64,000 bases of DNA from Clostridia bacterium (lineage in GTDB: Bacteria; Bacillota; Clostridia; Oscillospirales; Acutalibacteraceae): NCBI GenBank assembly GCA_017513525.1, contig JAFXFC010000001.1, positions 62,001 through 126,000 on the forward strand, read 5' to 3'. The position numbers were made by a program, and so were the translations under genes. How positions within the stretch are numbered: position 1 is the first letter of the stretch; every line of letters starts with the position of its first letter. The notes beneath the pieces were generated by a model, which worked only from the letters and a program-made list of their open reading frames with translations, ran no database searches and was not told the DNA's origin. Positions 7,737-16,945 of this stretch are shown here, in pieces.

Positions 7737-9110
7737 ATGAAAAAATTACGGTTTTTTATTGCTTTATTTATGGCAAAGCTTGCCACATTTTTACTTAAAA
7801 TGCTCGGAAGAAATGCCACTTATATGCCGGGTGAAGTTGCTCTTAAAATATCAAAGGACTTTTTAGGTCATCTGAAGCTTCCCGAAACGGTTATCTGTGT
7901 TACGGGCACAAACGGTAAGACAACGGTAAGTAATCTTCTTACCTCTATTCTTACAAAAAACGGATATGATGTTACAAATAACTCCTTCGGCTCCAATGTT
8001 CAGGCTGGTATTGCGGCGGTGCTTCTTCAGGATTCCGATATTTTCGGCAGAGCAAAGAAAAAAATTGCCGTTCTTGAGGTGGACGAGCGTTCTTCGCTAC
8101 TCATTCACCCTTATATCAAGCCCGATTATCTTATTGTAAACAATATAATGCGTGATTCCGTAAAAAGAAACGCTCATACCGATTTTATAAGCTATATAAT
8201 CACAAGTGCACTTACCGAAAAAACAAAGCTTATATTAAACGGTGACGATCTTATAACCTCTTCTCTTGCTCCTCAGTGTAAAAACAGAATGTATTTCGGA
8301 CTTGATGCCGAGAAGCCCGAAGTAAGTGATAAGCCCTTCTTAAGAGATATTGTATACTGTCCCGATTGCGGTGCGCCTCTTGAAAGCGAATATCTGCGCT
8401 ATAATCATATCGGAAGAATGTATTGCACTGCCTGTGAAAAGAAATCTCCCGACAGAGATTATCTTGTAACGGCTATTGACCGTGAAAATTCGTTTTTCAC
8501 GGTAGACTTCAAGGGTGAAAGCCATACCTTTACTCTTATTAACGATAATATAGTTAATGTTTATAACTCTTGTGCGGTTGTTGCAATGCTCACCATTCTC
8601 GGTCTTTCTCCCGAACAGATAGAAAAAGGCTTTTCTCAGTCAAAGATAGTAAAGTCAAGATTTGATACCATGAGTGCAGGAAAGCTCAAGATCACTTTCC
8701 AGATGTCAAAGGGACAAAATCCCATTGCGTGTACTCGCTGTTTTAACTATGTTGCATCTATCCCTAAGGAGAATAAGCTTCTTATTGTAAGCACCGACGA
8801 TATCAGCGACAATACAAATGAGAGTGAAAATGTCTGCTGGCTTTATGACTGTGACTATTCAATTTTCAGTGATGAAAGCATAGCAAAAATAATTTTCACG
8901 GGTCCCAGATGCCGCGACCATCTTTTAAGAGCTCTTATAGCAGGTGTCAATAAAGAAAAAATAGTTCTTTGTGAGGATACCGATAAAGCGGTAAGTCTTA
9001 TTGATCCCGAAAAATATACCGATATTTATGTTTTGTATGATCTTTACAGACAGGAAGATGCGGCAAAAATGAGGGTTCAGTTCAAAAAATTAGGGGAGGG
9101 AACAAAATAA
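7737..9110 (+). CDS. murT: MurT-like lipid II isoglutaminyl synthase subunit (divergent)
   Basis: A 457-residue Mur-ligase-family protein expected to activate the D-Glu alpha-carboxyl of lipid II for amidation at the inner membrane. The start at 7737 has AGGGAG eight bases upstream. Residues 1-22 are hydrophobic. The ATP loop GTNGKTT is at 57-63, and a MurT-type four-Cys zinc ribbon is inserted at C208, C211, C230 and C233. The C-terminal DUF1727 region follows. Two stretches depart from the MurT pattern I know: RDQLDRYGE is replaced by RDSVKRNAH near 139, and the ADGxDxSWxWD stretch reads SDNTNESENVCWLYD. With the altered partner GatD, this suggests a diverged subfamily. The stop overlaps the gatD start (TAATG). 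Confidence 0.85.
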   Translation: MKKLRFFIALFMAKLATFLLKMLGRNATYMPGEVALKISKDFLGHLKLPETVICVTGTNGKTTVSNLLTSILTKNGYDVTNNSFGSNVQAGIAAVLLQDSDIFGRAKKKIAVLEVDERSSLLIHPYIKPDYLIVNNIMRDSVKRNAHTDFISYIITSALTEKTKLILNGDDLITSSLAPQCKNRMYFGLDAEKPEVSDKPFLRDIVYCPDCGAPLESEYLRYNHIGRMYCTACEKKSPDRDYLVTAIDRENSFFTVDFKGESHTFTLINDNIVNVYNSCAVVAMLTILGLSPEQIEKGFSQSKIVKSRFDTMSAGKLKITFQMSKGQNPIACTRCFNYVASIPKENKLLIVSTDDISDNTNESENVCWLYDCDYSIFSDESIAKIIFTGPRCRDHLLRALIAGVNKEKIVLCEDTDKAVSLIDPEKYTDIYVLYDLYRQEDAAKMRVQFKKLGEGTK

Positions 9111-9817
9111 TGACGGTTGAAATTCTTTTTTCCGAAATAGCAGGTCTTTACGGAGATGCTCAGAATGCAAAATACCTTGAATTGTGCCTTCCCGATGCGG
9201 AATTTATATATACAGATATATGCAGTGAGCCTTATTTTGTAAATAATACTCCCGATATTATCTATATCGGCACAATGAGCGAAGAAACACAGCGCAGAGT
9301 TATCGAAAAGTTTCGTCCCTTCAAGGACAGAATAAATGAGCTTATTGACGGCGGTACGGTTATTTTTGCAACGGGAAATGCTCCCGAAATTTTCTGTGAA
9401 AAGATAGATTATATTACTGAAAAGAAAGAGATCACGGGACTTTGTGTTTTCCCTCTTACCGTTAAAAACGATCTTTTCAAGAGATATAACGGTAAGGTTT
9501 TGGGCACAAGCGGAGATATCAAAGTAGTGGGCTTTCGTTCACAGTTCAGCTTTATATACGGAGATAATTCCTCGTATGCATTTCTTCAAATGCAAAGAGG
9601 CGTTGGCATCAACAAGGAAAGTAAATTTGAAGGCATGAGAAAAAATAATCTTTTCTGCACTTCATGTCTCGGTCCTTTCCTGCCGCTTAATCCGTTATTC
9701 ACCGAATATCTGATTTCACTTACAGGTACAAGTGCTGAAGCCGCTTTCAGAGAAGAAGCAATGGATGCATACAAAAAAAGACTGAGTGAATTTGAAGACC
9801 CTAAGGTTAAATTTTAA
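9110..9817 (+). CDS. gatD: GatD-like amidotransferase subunit lacking the catalytic Cys and His
   Basis: A 235-residue homologue of GatD, the class I glutaminase that feeds ammonia to MurT. It overlaps murT by one base, so the pair is translationally coupled. The C-terminal landmark GPxLPxNP survives as GPFLPLNP. Where GatD has ICGGYQ, this protein reads FATGNA near residue 86, so the nucleophilic Cys is absent; where GatD has YLHGP, it reads SCLGP near residue 183, so the His is Leu. The family's NHGG segment is also changed. There is no frameshift or stop. Either the subunit is structural and MurT uses free ammonia, or the pair acts on another substrate. Confidence 0.75.
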   Translation: MTVEILFSEIAGLYGDAQNAKYLELCLPDAEFIYTDICSEPYFVNNTPDIIYIGTMSEETQRRVIEKFRPFKDRINELIDGGTVIFATGNAPEIFCEKIDYITEKKEITGLCVFPLTVKNDLFKRYNGKVLGTSGDIKVVGFRSQFSFIYGDNSSYAFLQMQRGVGINKESKFEGMRKNNLFCTSCLGPFLPLNPLFTEYLISLTGTSAEAAFREEAMDAYKKRLSEFEDPKVKF

Positions 9818-9823
9818 CATCAG

Positions 9824-9853
9824 AAGCGTACTCATTTACGGGTACGCTTTTTT
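9824..9853 (+). terminator. Terminator after murT-gatD
   Basis: Eight-base-pair stem AAGCGTAC/GTACGCTT with a 10-base loop, followed by six T, seven bases past the gatD stop. Confidence 0.85.
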
Positions 9854-9916
9854 CATTCTTGACAATTACTGTTTGTAAGTTTATATTTAATTTAAATAGA
9901 TAAAGGCGGTGTGTTT

Positions 9917-10780
9917 ATGAAAACTTCAACCCAGATAGAAGTTGCTTCCCGTTGTATCGGAGAAGAAAAAACAGTTGAACTCATAGCAAAAGCAGGTTTT
10001 GATGCCTGGGACTTTTCCATGTTCGATATGTGTAAATATGATTGGGAAAAGGATCAGCTCAAGGAAAATTCCCATCCTCTTGCAGGAAAAGATTATCTCG
10101 CCTTTGCAAGAAAATTAAAGCAGATAGGTCTTGATAACGGCATTGTCTGCAATCAGTCACACGCACCGTTTCCCGTGTCCTGTAAGGCGATAAGAGATTA
10201 TATGAAAAGAGCCATTGAATGTACTGCAGAAGCTGGAGGAGAGATATGTGTAATTCATCCCGATAACAATAAAAGCCCCGAAGAAAACGCCGAGATGTAT
10301 CTTGAGCTTCTGCCCTTTGCGAAGGCGCACGGTGTAAAAATTGCTACGGAAAATATGTGGAACTGGAATGATGAAAAAGATCATGCAGCTCCTGCCGCAT
10401 GCTCATCTCCCGAAAGCTTTGTAAGACACATAGAAGCCGTAAACAATCCTTTCCTTGTTGCATGCCTTGATATAGGCCACGCCGAAATGAAGGGACTTGA
10501 AACAAACTCGGAAGAAATGATAAAAGCCTTAGGCTCTCATTTGCAGGCACTGCATATTCACGATAATGACTGTCATTATGATTCTCATCAGATACCGTTT
10601 TCAATGAATATAGATTTTTCCAAAATGGTAAAGACTCTTAAAGAGATAAACTACGGCGGCTATTTTACGCTTGAAGCAGATAATTTCCTTAAAGCCTATA
10701 ATGCCGAAAATATGTTTGACGGCATAGTAAAGCTTTATGAAAGTGCAAGAAGACTTGCAGATATGTTTGAGGCATTATAA
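9917..10780 (+). CDS. Sugar phosphate isomerase/epimerase family TIM-barrel protein
   Basis: A 287-residue cytosolic member of the xylose-isomerase-like TIM barrel (AP endonuclease family 2). The start at 9917 has AGGCGG upstream. Metal-ligand positions are recognisable in order: a Glu in ATENMWNW near 139, a Asp-Ile-Gly-His in CLDIGHAEMKG near 186, a His pair in ALHIHDNDCHYDSHQIPF near 215, and a late Glu in FTLEADNF. Members act as sugar isomerases, epimerases or lyases on keto-sugars, so the reaction cannot be specified. First gene of a plus-strand run with HAD and esterase genes. Confidence 0.85.
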   Translation: MKTSTQIEVASRCIGEEKTVELIAKAGFDAWDFSMFDMCKYDWEKDQLKENSHPLAGKDYLAFARKLKQIGLDNGIVCNQSHAPFPVSCKAIRDYMKRAIECTAEAGGEICVIHPDNNKSPEENAEMYLELLPFAKAHGVKIATENMWNWNDEKDHAAPAACSSPESFVRHIEAVNNPFLVACLDIGHAEMKGLETNSEEMIKALGSHLQALHIHDNDCHYDSHQIPFSMNIDFSKMVKTLKEINYGGYFTLEADNFLKAYNAENMFDGIVKLYESARRLADMFEAL

Positions 10781-10783
10781 ATT

Positions 10784-11515
10784 ATGAAAATTATTTTAAG
10801 CGATTATGACGGTACATTAAACCACGGCGGTATTACTCAAAAAAAGCTTGATGCCATAAAAAAATGGAGAGAAGCGGGAAATTTATTTTCTGTTGTAAGC
10901 GGCAGGCAGAAGGAATTTTTCTTTGATCTGAAAAACGATAATATCCCTCTAGACTATTTTTTAGCCTGTAACGGTGCTGTGATAACTGACGGCGAACAGA
11001 ATATCATCAAAGATTTTCGCTGTGAAGGCTCGGTTGCACTTCCTCTTATTGAGTTTTTGTTTTCCTTCGGCTGTTCTTTTGCAAATGTGTGCAAGGATAC
11101 TTTTTTAAGAGTGGTAAATGAAGCATTCCCCGAAGAAGAGGGAAAGAAGCTCAGTGAAATAAAAGAGATCAGTTACTTTAATCAGATAAGCACCGATCTT
11201 CCCGATTTTGATACAGCTGGGGAAGTTACGGCTGCTGTTAAAGAAAGGTTCGGCGAATTTGTAAATCCTTTGCAGAACGGCACTTGTATAGATATCGTGC
11301 CGAAAGGTATTGATAAAGCACAGGGAATATATAAGCTTCTTGAAATTATTGACGAAAAAATTGAGGATGTTATAGCAGTCGGTGACAATATAAACGACGA
11401 AGCAATGATAAGAGAATTTTATTCCTATGCAATGGCAAACGGCGTAGACAGAATAAAAGCACTTGCAGATAATATTACCTCGGGTATAGAAGAGCTTATA
11501 GAAAAGGAGATCTGA
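10784..11515 (+). CDS. HAD superfamily (Cof-type) sugar phosphatase
   Basis: A 243-residue cytosolic phosphatase. HAD motifs in order: nucleophile DYDGT at 7-11, VVSGR near 37 (motif II), the Lys in KGIDKAQG (motif III) and GDNINDEAM (motif IV Asp pair). The long insert between motifs II and III is a C2-type cap as in Cof proteins. It starts three bases after the isomerase gene and ends one base before the esterase gene. Likely dephosphorylates a sugar phosphate from the same pathway. Confidence 0.88.
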   Translation: MKIILSDYDGTLNHGGITQKKLDAIKKWREAGNLFSVVSGRQKEFFFDLKNDNIPLDYFLACNGAVITDGEQNIIKDFRCEGSVALPLIEFLFSFGCSFANVCKDTFLRVVNEAFPEEEGKKLSEIKEISYFNQISTDLPDFDTAGEVTAAVKERFGEFVNPLQNGTCIDIVPKGIDKAQGIYKLLEIIDEKIEDVIAVGDNINDEAMIREFYSYAMANGVDRIKALADNITSGIEELIEKEI

Positions 11516-11516
11516 C

Positions 11517-12137
11517 ATGATAAGAAAAGAATATACCGAAAACGAGATATTTTCCTATGTTGAATATTCCCCTGAAAATATGAAAGAGGGACTTCCCATT
11601 GTGTTTCAGCTTCACGGAGCAGGGGAGAGAGGAAACGGAAAAGATGAGCTGCCGCTCGTAGATGTTCACGGCTTCAGTGAATTCTTAAAGGATAACGACA
11701 GGGAATGTATATTTATTATGCCTCAATGTCCGAAAGAGACATTCTGGTGTGCAAAAATTGAATCCATTCTTAAATTTATAGAAGAAAAAATCATTCAGTA
11801 CGGTGCCGACCGCGGCAGAGTATATCTTACAGGTATCAGCATGGGCGGTTTCGGAACATGGTTTACGGCTATGGCAAAGCCCGAGCTTTTCAGCGCAATA
11901 GCTCCCGTGTGCGGCGGCGGAATGCCCTGGAGAGCTGATTCCGTTACAATGCCCGTATGGGTATTTCACGGCAGTGACGACACAGTTGTAAGTCCGCATT
12001 ATTCCGATGAAATGGTAGAAAAGCTGAAAGAACTGAAAAAGGATGTAAAATATACAAGAATCCCGGGCGTGGGACACAATGTGTGGGATTATACATATGA
12101 CGGGGAGCTTATCGACTGGCTACTCAGTAAAACATAA
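11517..12137 (+). CDS. Alpha/beta-hydrolase, carboxylesterase/feruloyl-esterase-like
   Basis: A 206-residue alpha/beta-hydrolase without signal peptide. The oxyanion region LHGAGERG is at about 33, the nucleophile elbow GISMGG near 110, the acid in HGSDDTVV near 156 and the base in GVGHNVW near 185, so the triad is intact. It resembles predicted peptidases/esterases found with glycan genes, which release acyl groups from sugars. AAAGGAGA precedes the ATG. Its stop codon lies within the first terminal hairpin of repeat element B, which may double as its terminator. Confidence 0.85.
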   Translation: MIRKEYTENEIFSYVEYSPENMKEGLPIVFQLHGAGERGNGKDELPLVDVHGFSEFLKDNDRECIFIMPQCPKETFWCAKIESILKFIEEKIIQYGADRGRVYLTGISMGGFGTWFTAMAKPELFSAIAPVCGGGMPWRADSVTMPVWVFHGSDDTVVSPHYSDEMVEKLKELKKDVKYTRIPGVGHNVWDYTYDGELIDWLLSKT

Positions 12138-12437
12138 TTTAGCTGTGCTAAATTATGTTTTAGTGAAGCTTCGCACAAAAATGCGAAGTGAAGTTTTCAC
12201 AAAGTGAAAGTGAAGTATTTGCTTCGCAAAAGTGAAGTTTTTGTCTGCGACAAAAGTAAATGAAGGCTGACGCCTTGCTCCGCTGCGCTCTATATAATTT
12301 AAGGGCGAAGCCCTTCCGATACGTTTGCAAAGCAAACACTTCACATCCCTTCGGGGATACTTCACATTGCATAGCAATACTTCACACACAGAATGTGTGC
12401 TTCACTATCATAATTTAACGGAACGATAAATTATGAT
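12131..12437. repeat. Composite hairpin-array element B, inverted copy of A
   Basis: The reverse complement of this element aligns along its whole length with 37-340, with differences concentrated in hairpin loops and flanks. Terminal hairpins are AACATAATTTAGC/GCTAAATTATGTT (12131-12159) and ATCATAATTTA/TAAATTATGAT (12407-12437). Linkers are GTGAAGT on the left and ACTTCAC on the right. It overlaps the stop of the esterase gene and ends 14 bases before the next ATG, so it fills the whole intergenic gap. Confidence 0.88.
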
Positions 12438-12451
12438 ATAGGTGGAATATT

Positions 12452-13303
12452 ATGATATATTATGGTTTTTTAGCTGCGGCTGTGACTATGTTCAGCTTTC
12501 AGTTTTTATTTAACGGAATATTTGAAAAGGAGTACGGTAACGGTCTTCGGGCAATGTTTGTTTTTTCTGCAGGCTCTTCCCTTGCGGGGCTTATCGTGCT
12601 TCTTGTAATTAACGGCTTTAAGGTCGAATATACCCATTTTTCAATGCTCATGGCATTTGTTACGGCACTTGATTCCATTGGCTATACCTATTTCAGCCTT
12701 AAGTCTCTCGGTCGGATAAATCTTTCCCTTTATTCGATGTTTGCAATGCTGGGCGGTATGGTACTGCCGTTTTTAACGGGAATTATTTTTTATGACGAAG
12801 AGCTGAGCTTTTCTAAGGGAATATGCTTTGTTCTTATTATTCTGTCACTTCTTCTGACCGTTAAAAAGGGCGAAAAGAAGACAGGCTATATTTACTATAT
12901 GGGCGTATTCGTTCTCAACGGTCTTTCGGGTGTTCTTTCAACGATTTTTCAGAATTCTCCTTATAATAGGACCTCGGAGGCAGGTTATTCCATTCTGATA
13001 TCTGCTGCTACTCTTATTTTATCCGCTGTTTTTCTTCCTTTTGTAAAAGAAAAAGGAAGAAGTCTTACAAAGAAGGCGGTTTTCAGCATGGGCGGCTACG
13101 GTGTGCTTTGCAGAGTTGCAAACTATCTTCTTCTGATAGCTTTAGCACACATTCCCGCTTCCGCTCAGTACCCCTTTGTTACGGGCGGAGTTATGATAAT
13201 TTCAACTGTTATATGCTTCTTTACTCCCGATAAGCCCTCAAAGAGAGAAATTTTCGGTGTTGCGGTATCCTTTGCAGCACTTTTAATATTGATGTTTGTG
13301 TAA
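12452..13303 (+). CDS. EamA/DMT-superfamily transporter
   Basis: A 283-residue integral membrane protein with about ten hydrophobic helices arranged as two five-helix halves, the size of EamA drug/metabolite transporters. The ATG at 12452 has GGTGGA upstream. A conserved-looking turn with charged residues (FYDEELSFSKG) lies near residue 113, typical of the end of the first half. It is followed 12 bases later by a Gfo/Idh gene, so export or import of a sugar derivative is plausible but unproven. Confidence 0.8.
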   Translation: MIYYGFLAAAVTMFSFQFLFNGIFEKEYGNGLRAMFVFSAGSSLAGLIVLLVINGFKVEYTHFSMLMAFVTALDSIGYTYFSLKSLGRINLSLYSMFAMLGGMVLPFLTGIIFYDEELSFSKGICFVLIILSLLLTVKKGEKKTGYIYYMGVFVLNGLSGVLSTIFQNSPYNRTSEAGYSILISAATLILSAVFLPFVKEKGRSLTKKAVFSMGGYGVLCRVANYLLLIALAHIPASAQYPFVTGGVMIISTVICFFTPDKPSKREIFGVAVSFAALLILMFV

Positions 13304-13315
13304 AAGGAGGTAATT

Positions 13316-14533
13316 ATGGAAAAGATAAAAATCGGCATTTTCGGACTTCGAAGAGGTTCAAGCTTTATTGACGAAATACGCTTCAACGGCGGTGAGATAG
13401 TTGCCGTTTGCGAAAAAGACGAAGAACACACAAAAACAGTGCTTTCCGAAATAGAAGGCGCCGCAGTTTATACGGATTTTGATGAATTTATCAAGCACCC
13501 AATGGATGCCGTGCTTATTGCAAACTTCTGTCCCGAGCACGCAGGGTATGCAGTAAAGTGTCTCGAAAAAAATATCCATGTTTTAAGTGAATGTCTTTCA
13601 AACGGTACTTTAGCAGAGGGCGTGAAGCTCGTCGAGGCTGCCGAAAAAAGCAGTGCTATATATATGCTTGCGGAAAACTATCCTTATATGACCTTCAACC
13701 GTGAGATGAGAAGGGTATATGAGAGCGGAACTCTCGGAAAAATCATGTATGCGGAGGGTGAATATAATCATCCCATAGATTGGTATGATACAAAAACGGT
13801 ATTAAGTGTACGTCCGTATGAAAAGCACTGGAGAAACTTTTTGCCGAGAACATATTATATAACTCATTCTTTAGCACCTCTTATGGCGGCAACTCACTCA
13901 AAGCCCGTAAGAGTTACGGCAATGCCTGTATATGCGCCTCTTCCCGAGGACTGTCCCACACAGTCTCATGTGGCAGATGCGGCGGCGATTATCACAATAC
14001 TGAATGACGACAATTCCGTATTCAAGGTAACTGGCTGTTCAGCCTTCGGCGCCCACGGAAATTCCTACAGACTTTGCTGTGAAAAGGGACAGATAGAAAA
14101 TGTCAGAGGCACGGATAAAGTTATGCTTCGCTATAACTCATGGCAGATTCCCGAGGGGAAGGAAGAAGTGAATTTCTATGAACCCGACCTTTCGGATAAA
14201 GATGAAGAGCTCATTAAAAATGCAGGTCACGGCGGCGGAGATTTTTTTGTTATCAAGGAATTTTTTGACAGTATAAGAAGCGCAAAGCCTCATATGTTTG
14301 ATGTTTATTTTGCCACCTCCATGGCATCCGTTGCAATTCTTTCCCACAGAAGTATTCTTGAAGGCTCGAAGCCATATGATATTCCCGATTTCAGAAAAAA
14401 GGAAGACAGAGATAAATTCAGAGATGATACCTTATCTCCCTTCTGGCATTCTGACGGAACACCTCCGTCTATACCTTGTTGTTCAGATCCCAATTATCTG
14501 CCTTCTTTATGGCAGACAGAAAACTGTAAATAA
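13316..14533 (+). CDS. Gfo/Idh/MocA family NAD(P)-dependent oxidoreductase
   Basis: A 405-residue cytosolic dehydrogenase. N-terminal Rossmann fold with GIFGLRRGSSFI near 6, LSECLSNG near 92 and the catalytic-region AENYPYM near 116; the C-terminal alpha/beta sheet domain carries HSLAPLMA and GHGGGDFFV. The ribosome site AAAGGAGG is ideal. Its C-terminal segment (YDIPDFRKKEDRDKFRDD) closely parallels that of the GNAT-fused enzyme at 27285, so both belong to one subfamily. Such enzymes oxidise sugar hydroxyls, often at C3. Confidence 0.9.
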   Translation: MEKIKIGIFGLRRGSSFIDEIRFNGGEIVAVCEKDEEHTKTVLSEIEGAAVYTDFDEFIKHPMDAVLIANFCPEHAGYAVKCLEKNIHVLSECLSNGTLAEGVKLVEAAEKSSAIYMLAENYPYMTFNREMRRVYESGTLGKIMYAEGEYNHPIDWYDTKTVLSVRPYEKHWRNFLPRTYYITHSLAPLMAATHSKPVRVTAMPVYAPLPEDCPTQSHVADAAAIITILNDDNSVFKVTGCSAFGAHGNSYRLCCEKGQIENVRGTDKVMLRYNSWQIPEGKEEVNFYEPDLSDKDEELIKNAGHGGGDFFVIKEFFDSIRSAKPHMFDVYFATSMASVAILSHRSILEGSKPYDIPDFRKKEDRDKFRDDTLSPFWHSDGTPPSIPCCSDPNYLPSLWQTENCK

Positions 14534-14549
14534 ATTTCGGAGAAACGCT

Positions 14550-15011
14550 ATGAAAAAAATAATATCCTGTTTTCTTTTAACTGTTTTTATTTTTATGTTG
14601 GCTTCTTGTGTAAGCCCTACCGACAAAGAAACTCCGATATCGGGGTCAGATGAAACTTCGTCTTCTGAAATTACGCTTTTTTCTGATGCACTTTATGATG
14701 AAGACACTACACTCGGTGAAGGTGAAAAAACCGTTTATCTCAGTGTTATCACACCCGAAAAAACCGTAAAGTTTACAGTGCTTACAGATAAAACAGTCCT
14801 CGGTGAAGCACTTATTGATGTAAACCTCATTGAGGGAGAAGAAGGTCCATACGGACTTTATATCAAAAAAGTAAACGGTATTTCTGCAGTTTATGAGACC
14901 GACGGTGCTTATTGGAATGTAAGTATCGGCGGTGAGGCTTCAAACACAGGTATAGACGGAATTAAGCTTGCCGACGGCGGCGAATATGAATTGACCTATA
15001 CCAAAGCATAA
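14550..15011 (+). CDS. DUF4430 lipoprotein
   Basis: A 153-residue lipoprotein: signal peptide ending in the lipobox LASC (Cys about residue 19), an acidic Ser/Thr linker, then a domain of about 90 residues resembling DUF4430, the transcobalamin-C-terminal-like fold (TVLTDKTVLGEAL, GPYGLYIKKVNG, YWNVSIGG). The start at 14550 has CGGAG upstream; a longer frame reading from inside the previous gene is rejected. The domain often sits on surface proteins of Firmicutes; the ligand is unknown. Confidence 0.75.
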   Translation: MKKIISCFLLTVFIFMLASCVSPTDKETPISGSDETSSSEITLFSDALYDEDTTLGEGEKTVYLSVITPEKTVKFTVLTDKTVLGEALIDVNLIEGEEGPYGLYIKKVNGISAVYETDGAYWNVSIGGEASNTGIDGIKLADGGEYELTYTKA

Positions 15012-15042
15012 TAAAATGTGAACAATTGCCTTAAAATTTGTC

Positions 15043-15071
15043 TTGAAATATAACGGTAGCTATAATATAAT
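15043..15071 (+). promoter_or_regulatory. Promoter of the SGNH hydrolase gene
   Basis: TTGAAA at 15043-15048 and TATAAT at 15066-15071, 17 bases apart, about 30 bases before the ATG at 15105. Confidence 0.75.
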
Positions 15072-15104
15072 ATTTATAACTATACGAAAAAGGGAAGTAT
15101 TCCG

Positions 15105-16856
15105 ATGAAAAAAATTAAAAATTTGCTGACAGTAGTGCTGGCTCTCATTATATTCCTTGCTCCCGTAAGCGGAGTTGCCGGTATAAAAGCAGAAGCCGCC
15201 GGCAATTGGGCTTGCTCATGGGCTACAAGCATTGTTAATTCCTCTGTTTCTCTTGCAAGTCTCAGCTTGCAGGATATTATTCCTGCAAAAAGCACAGTAA
15301 GAATAGAGCTTAAGGTAACAACAGGCGGGGAAAAGCTTCGTTTTGAGTTTTCCAATGAATACGGTTCTTCTCCCGTTGTCATAAGCGAGGCTACCGTTGC
15401 AAAGACTCTGGGCGAAGGAAAAGCCGATATTGTTGCTTCAACTGCAACTGCCATAACCTTTAACGGAAATACCGAAGGTACCATTCCCGCAGGTAAAACT
15501 ATCTGGTCCGATGAGATAGATTTTAAGACACAGGCACTTGACGCTTTAACAGTCAGTCTTTATTTTGCAAATTCAACATATATAACCTCTGCAGGTCTTT
15601 CAAATGCGAGAACCTTTATGGGACTTCGTTCCGTTTTCAGAGAAGAGGTTTCTCAGTGCTATGAAAAGGACCTTTTAAGTCCCAGAGAAGTAAATATCAG
15701 TTCAGGTACTATTACATATCACACAACACCTTTCCTTTCACAGATAGATACCTATTCAACGAGCGGCGCTGATGTTGCCGTGTTTATCGGTGACTCAACA
15801 CTTGTTAACGATACTTACTATTATTTTGCCGAGAAGCTTGTCAAGGCAGGTATAAAGAATGTAAGTGTAGTTAATGAAGCGGTTGTTGCAAATAAGCTTT
15901 TAAGTGACGGCACGGGACTTATCGGAAATCTTTACGGAAAAGCGCTTCGTGACCGTTTTGAAAGAGATGCCCTTTCAATTACAGGTGTAAAATATATATT
16001 TGTTAAAATAGGACTTAACGATATTCTTCATCAGTTTTCAAAATCCATGGGTGCTGATGTTCCGCATCCTACATCAGAAGATATAATTGCAGGTTATAAA
16101 AATCTTGTAAAAAAAGCTCATGCAAAGGGAATAAAGATATATTTCTTTACAAAGACCTCATGGAAGGGCTATGAAAGAGCATTCCTCGGTCAGACAGGTG
16201 ATATTGTCTGGACACAGCAAATGCAGGATATGTGTGACGAGCTTGATAAATGGATAAAGATCAATACTTCAGCTGACGGCTATATTGATTGCTCAGCTCT
16301 TTCAAATCCTGCCGACACAAATGCACTTTGTCCCACTTTTACTACTGACGGCGCACATCTTACCCCCTTGGCTTCAATTGCCCTTGCAGACCTTATCCCC
16401 GTATCCTTTGTAGGAGTAAATAACAGCAACATAAAAAATGCAGCATATATAAATAAAGTTGACCCCTATAAAGAGAGAAGAGAGATCTTATACGATCTTG
16501 AGCATCAGACAGAAACTACAACAAAGGAAGAACCCACTACCGAGAAGCCAACGGAGCCCACAACAAAGAAAGAGGAAAGCACAACCGCTCCGGCCCCCAC
16601 TGAGGAAGCTACCACTGCTCCTACCTACATTCCTCCCGAAATAGTAACGGTTCCCGTAATCGGCGGTGCTGACACCGCCCCTGATTCCCAGGCAGGCTTG
16701 GTTGATCCTGACTATAACATTACGGATACTGTCCCCGAAGAGATAGGAAACGGCGCTCCGATAGTATTTATTCTTGTTCTGTTCCTTGTTATCGTAGTAT
16801 CAGGTACAATTGTTTTCCTGACGCTTGGCAGAAAAAAAGAGGAAGAATTCGAATAA
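15105..16856 (+). CDS. Cell-surface SGNH/GDSL hydrolase with C-terminal membrane anchor
   Basis: A 583-residue surface esterase. Signal peptide 1-26; an N-terminal beta-sandwich-like region (WACSWATSI, RFEFSNEYGSSPV) of the kind preceding SGNH domains; SGNH block I GDST near 228, block III with GLNDI near 302, and block V DGAHL near 415. A Thr/Pro/Glu-rich linker with repeated TTEKPTEPTTKK-like units spans about 465-510, then a C-terminal membrane helix (VFILVLFLVIVVSGTIVFL) and a charged tail. It probably removes acetyl or other acyl groups from extracellular glycans. Own promoter and terminator. Confidence 0.88.
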   Translation: MKKIKNLLTVVLALIIFLAPVSGVAGIKAEAAGNWACSWATSIVNSSVSLASLSLQDIIPAKSTVRIELKVTTGGEKLRFEFSNEYGSSPVVISEATVAKTLGEGKADIVASTATAITFNGNTEGTIPAGKTIWSDEIDFKTQALDALTVSLYFANSTYITSAGLSNARTFMGLRSVFREEVSQCYEKDLLSPREVNISSGTITYHTTPFLSQIDTYSTSGADVAVFIGDSTLVNDTYYYFAEKLVKAGIKNVSVVNEAVVANKLLSDGTGLIGNLYGKALRDRFERDALSITGVKYIFVKIGLNDILHQFSKSMGADVPHPTSEDIIAGYKNLVKKAHAKGIKIYFFTKTSWKGYERAFLGQTGDIVWTQQMQDMCDELDKWIKINTSADGYIDCSALSNPADTNALCPTFTTDGAHLTPLASIALADLIPVSFVGVNNSNIKNAAYINKVDPYKERREILYDLEHQTETTTKEEPTTEKPTEPTTKKEESTTAPAPTEEATTAPTYIPPEIVTVPVIGGADTAPDSQAGLVDPDYNITDTVPEEIGNGAPIVFILVLFLVIVVSGTIVFLTLGRKKEEEFE

Positions 16857-16889
16857 TCTCTTGACGGAAATTATTTCATAAAGTAAACT

Positions 16890-16929
16890 AAAGTCATAGG
16901 TTAATTTAACCTGTGACTTTAATTTTTTT
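16890..16929 (+). terminator. Terminator between SGNH hydrolase and GH4
   Basis: Stem of about 15 bp (AAAGTCA-AGGTTAA and TTTAACCT-TGACTTT) followed by a T-rich tail (AATTTTTTT), immediately before the GH4 ribosome site. Confidence 0.85.
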
Positions 16930-16945
16930 CTACGGGAGGTCAACT

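Noticed and set aside
9110..9817. GatD as a decayed pseudogene
   Set aside because: The frame is full length, coupled to murT by an overlap, retains the GPxLPxNP landmark and shows no stop or frameshift, so loss of the active-site residues looks evolved rather than decayed.
12153..12389. ORFs of 78 and 70 codons over element B
   Set aside because: Same repeat-derived peptides as over element A; produced by the noncoding element.
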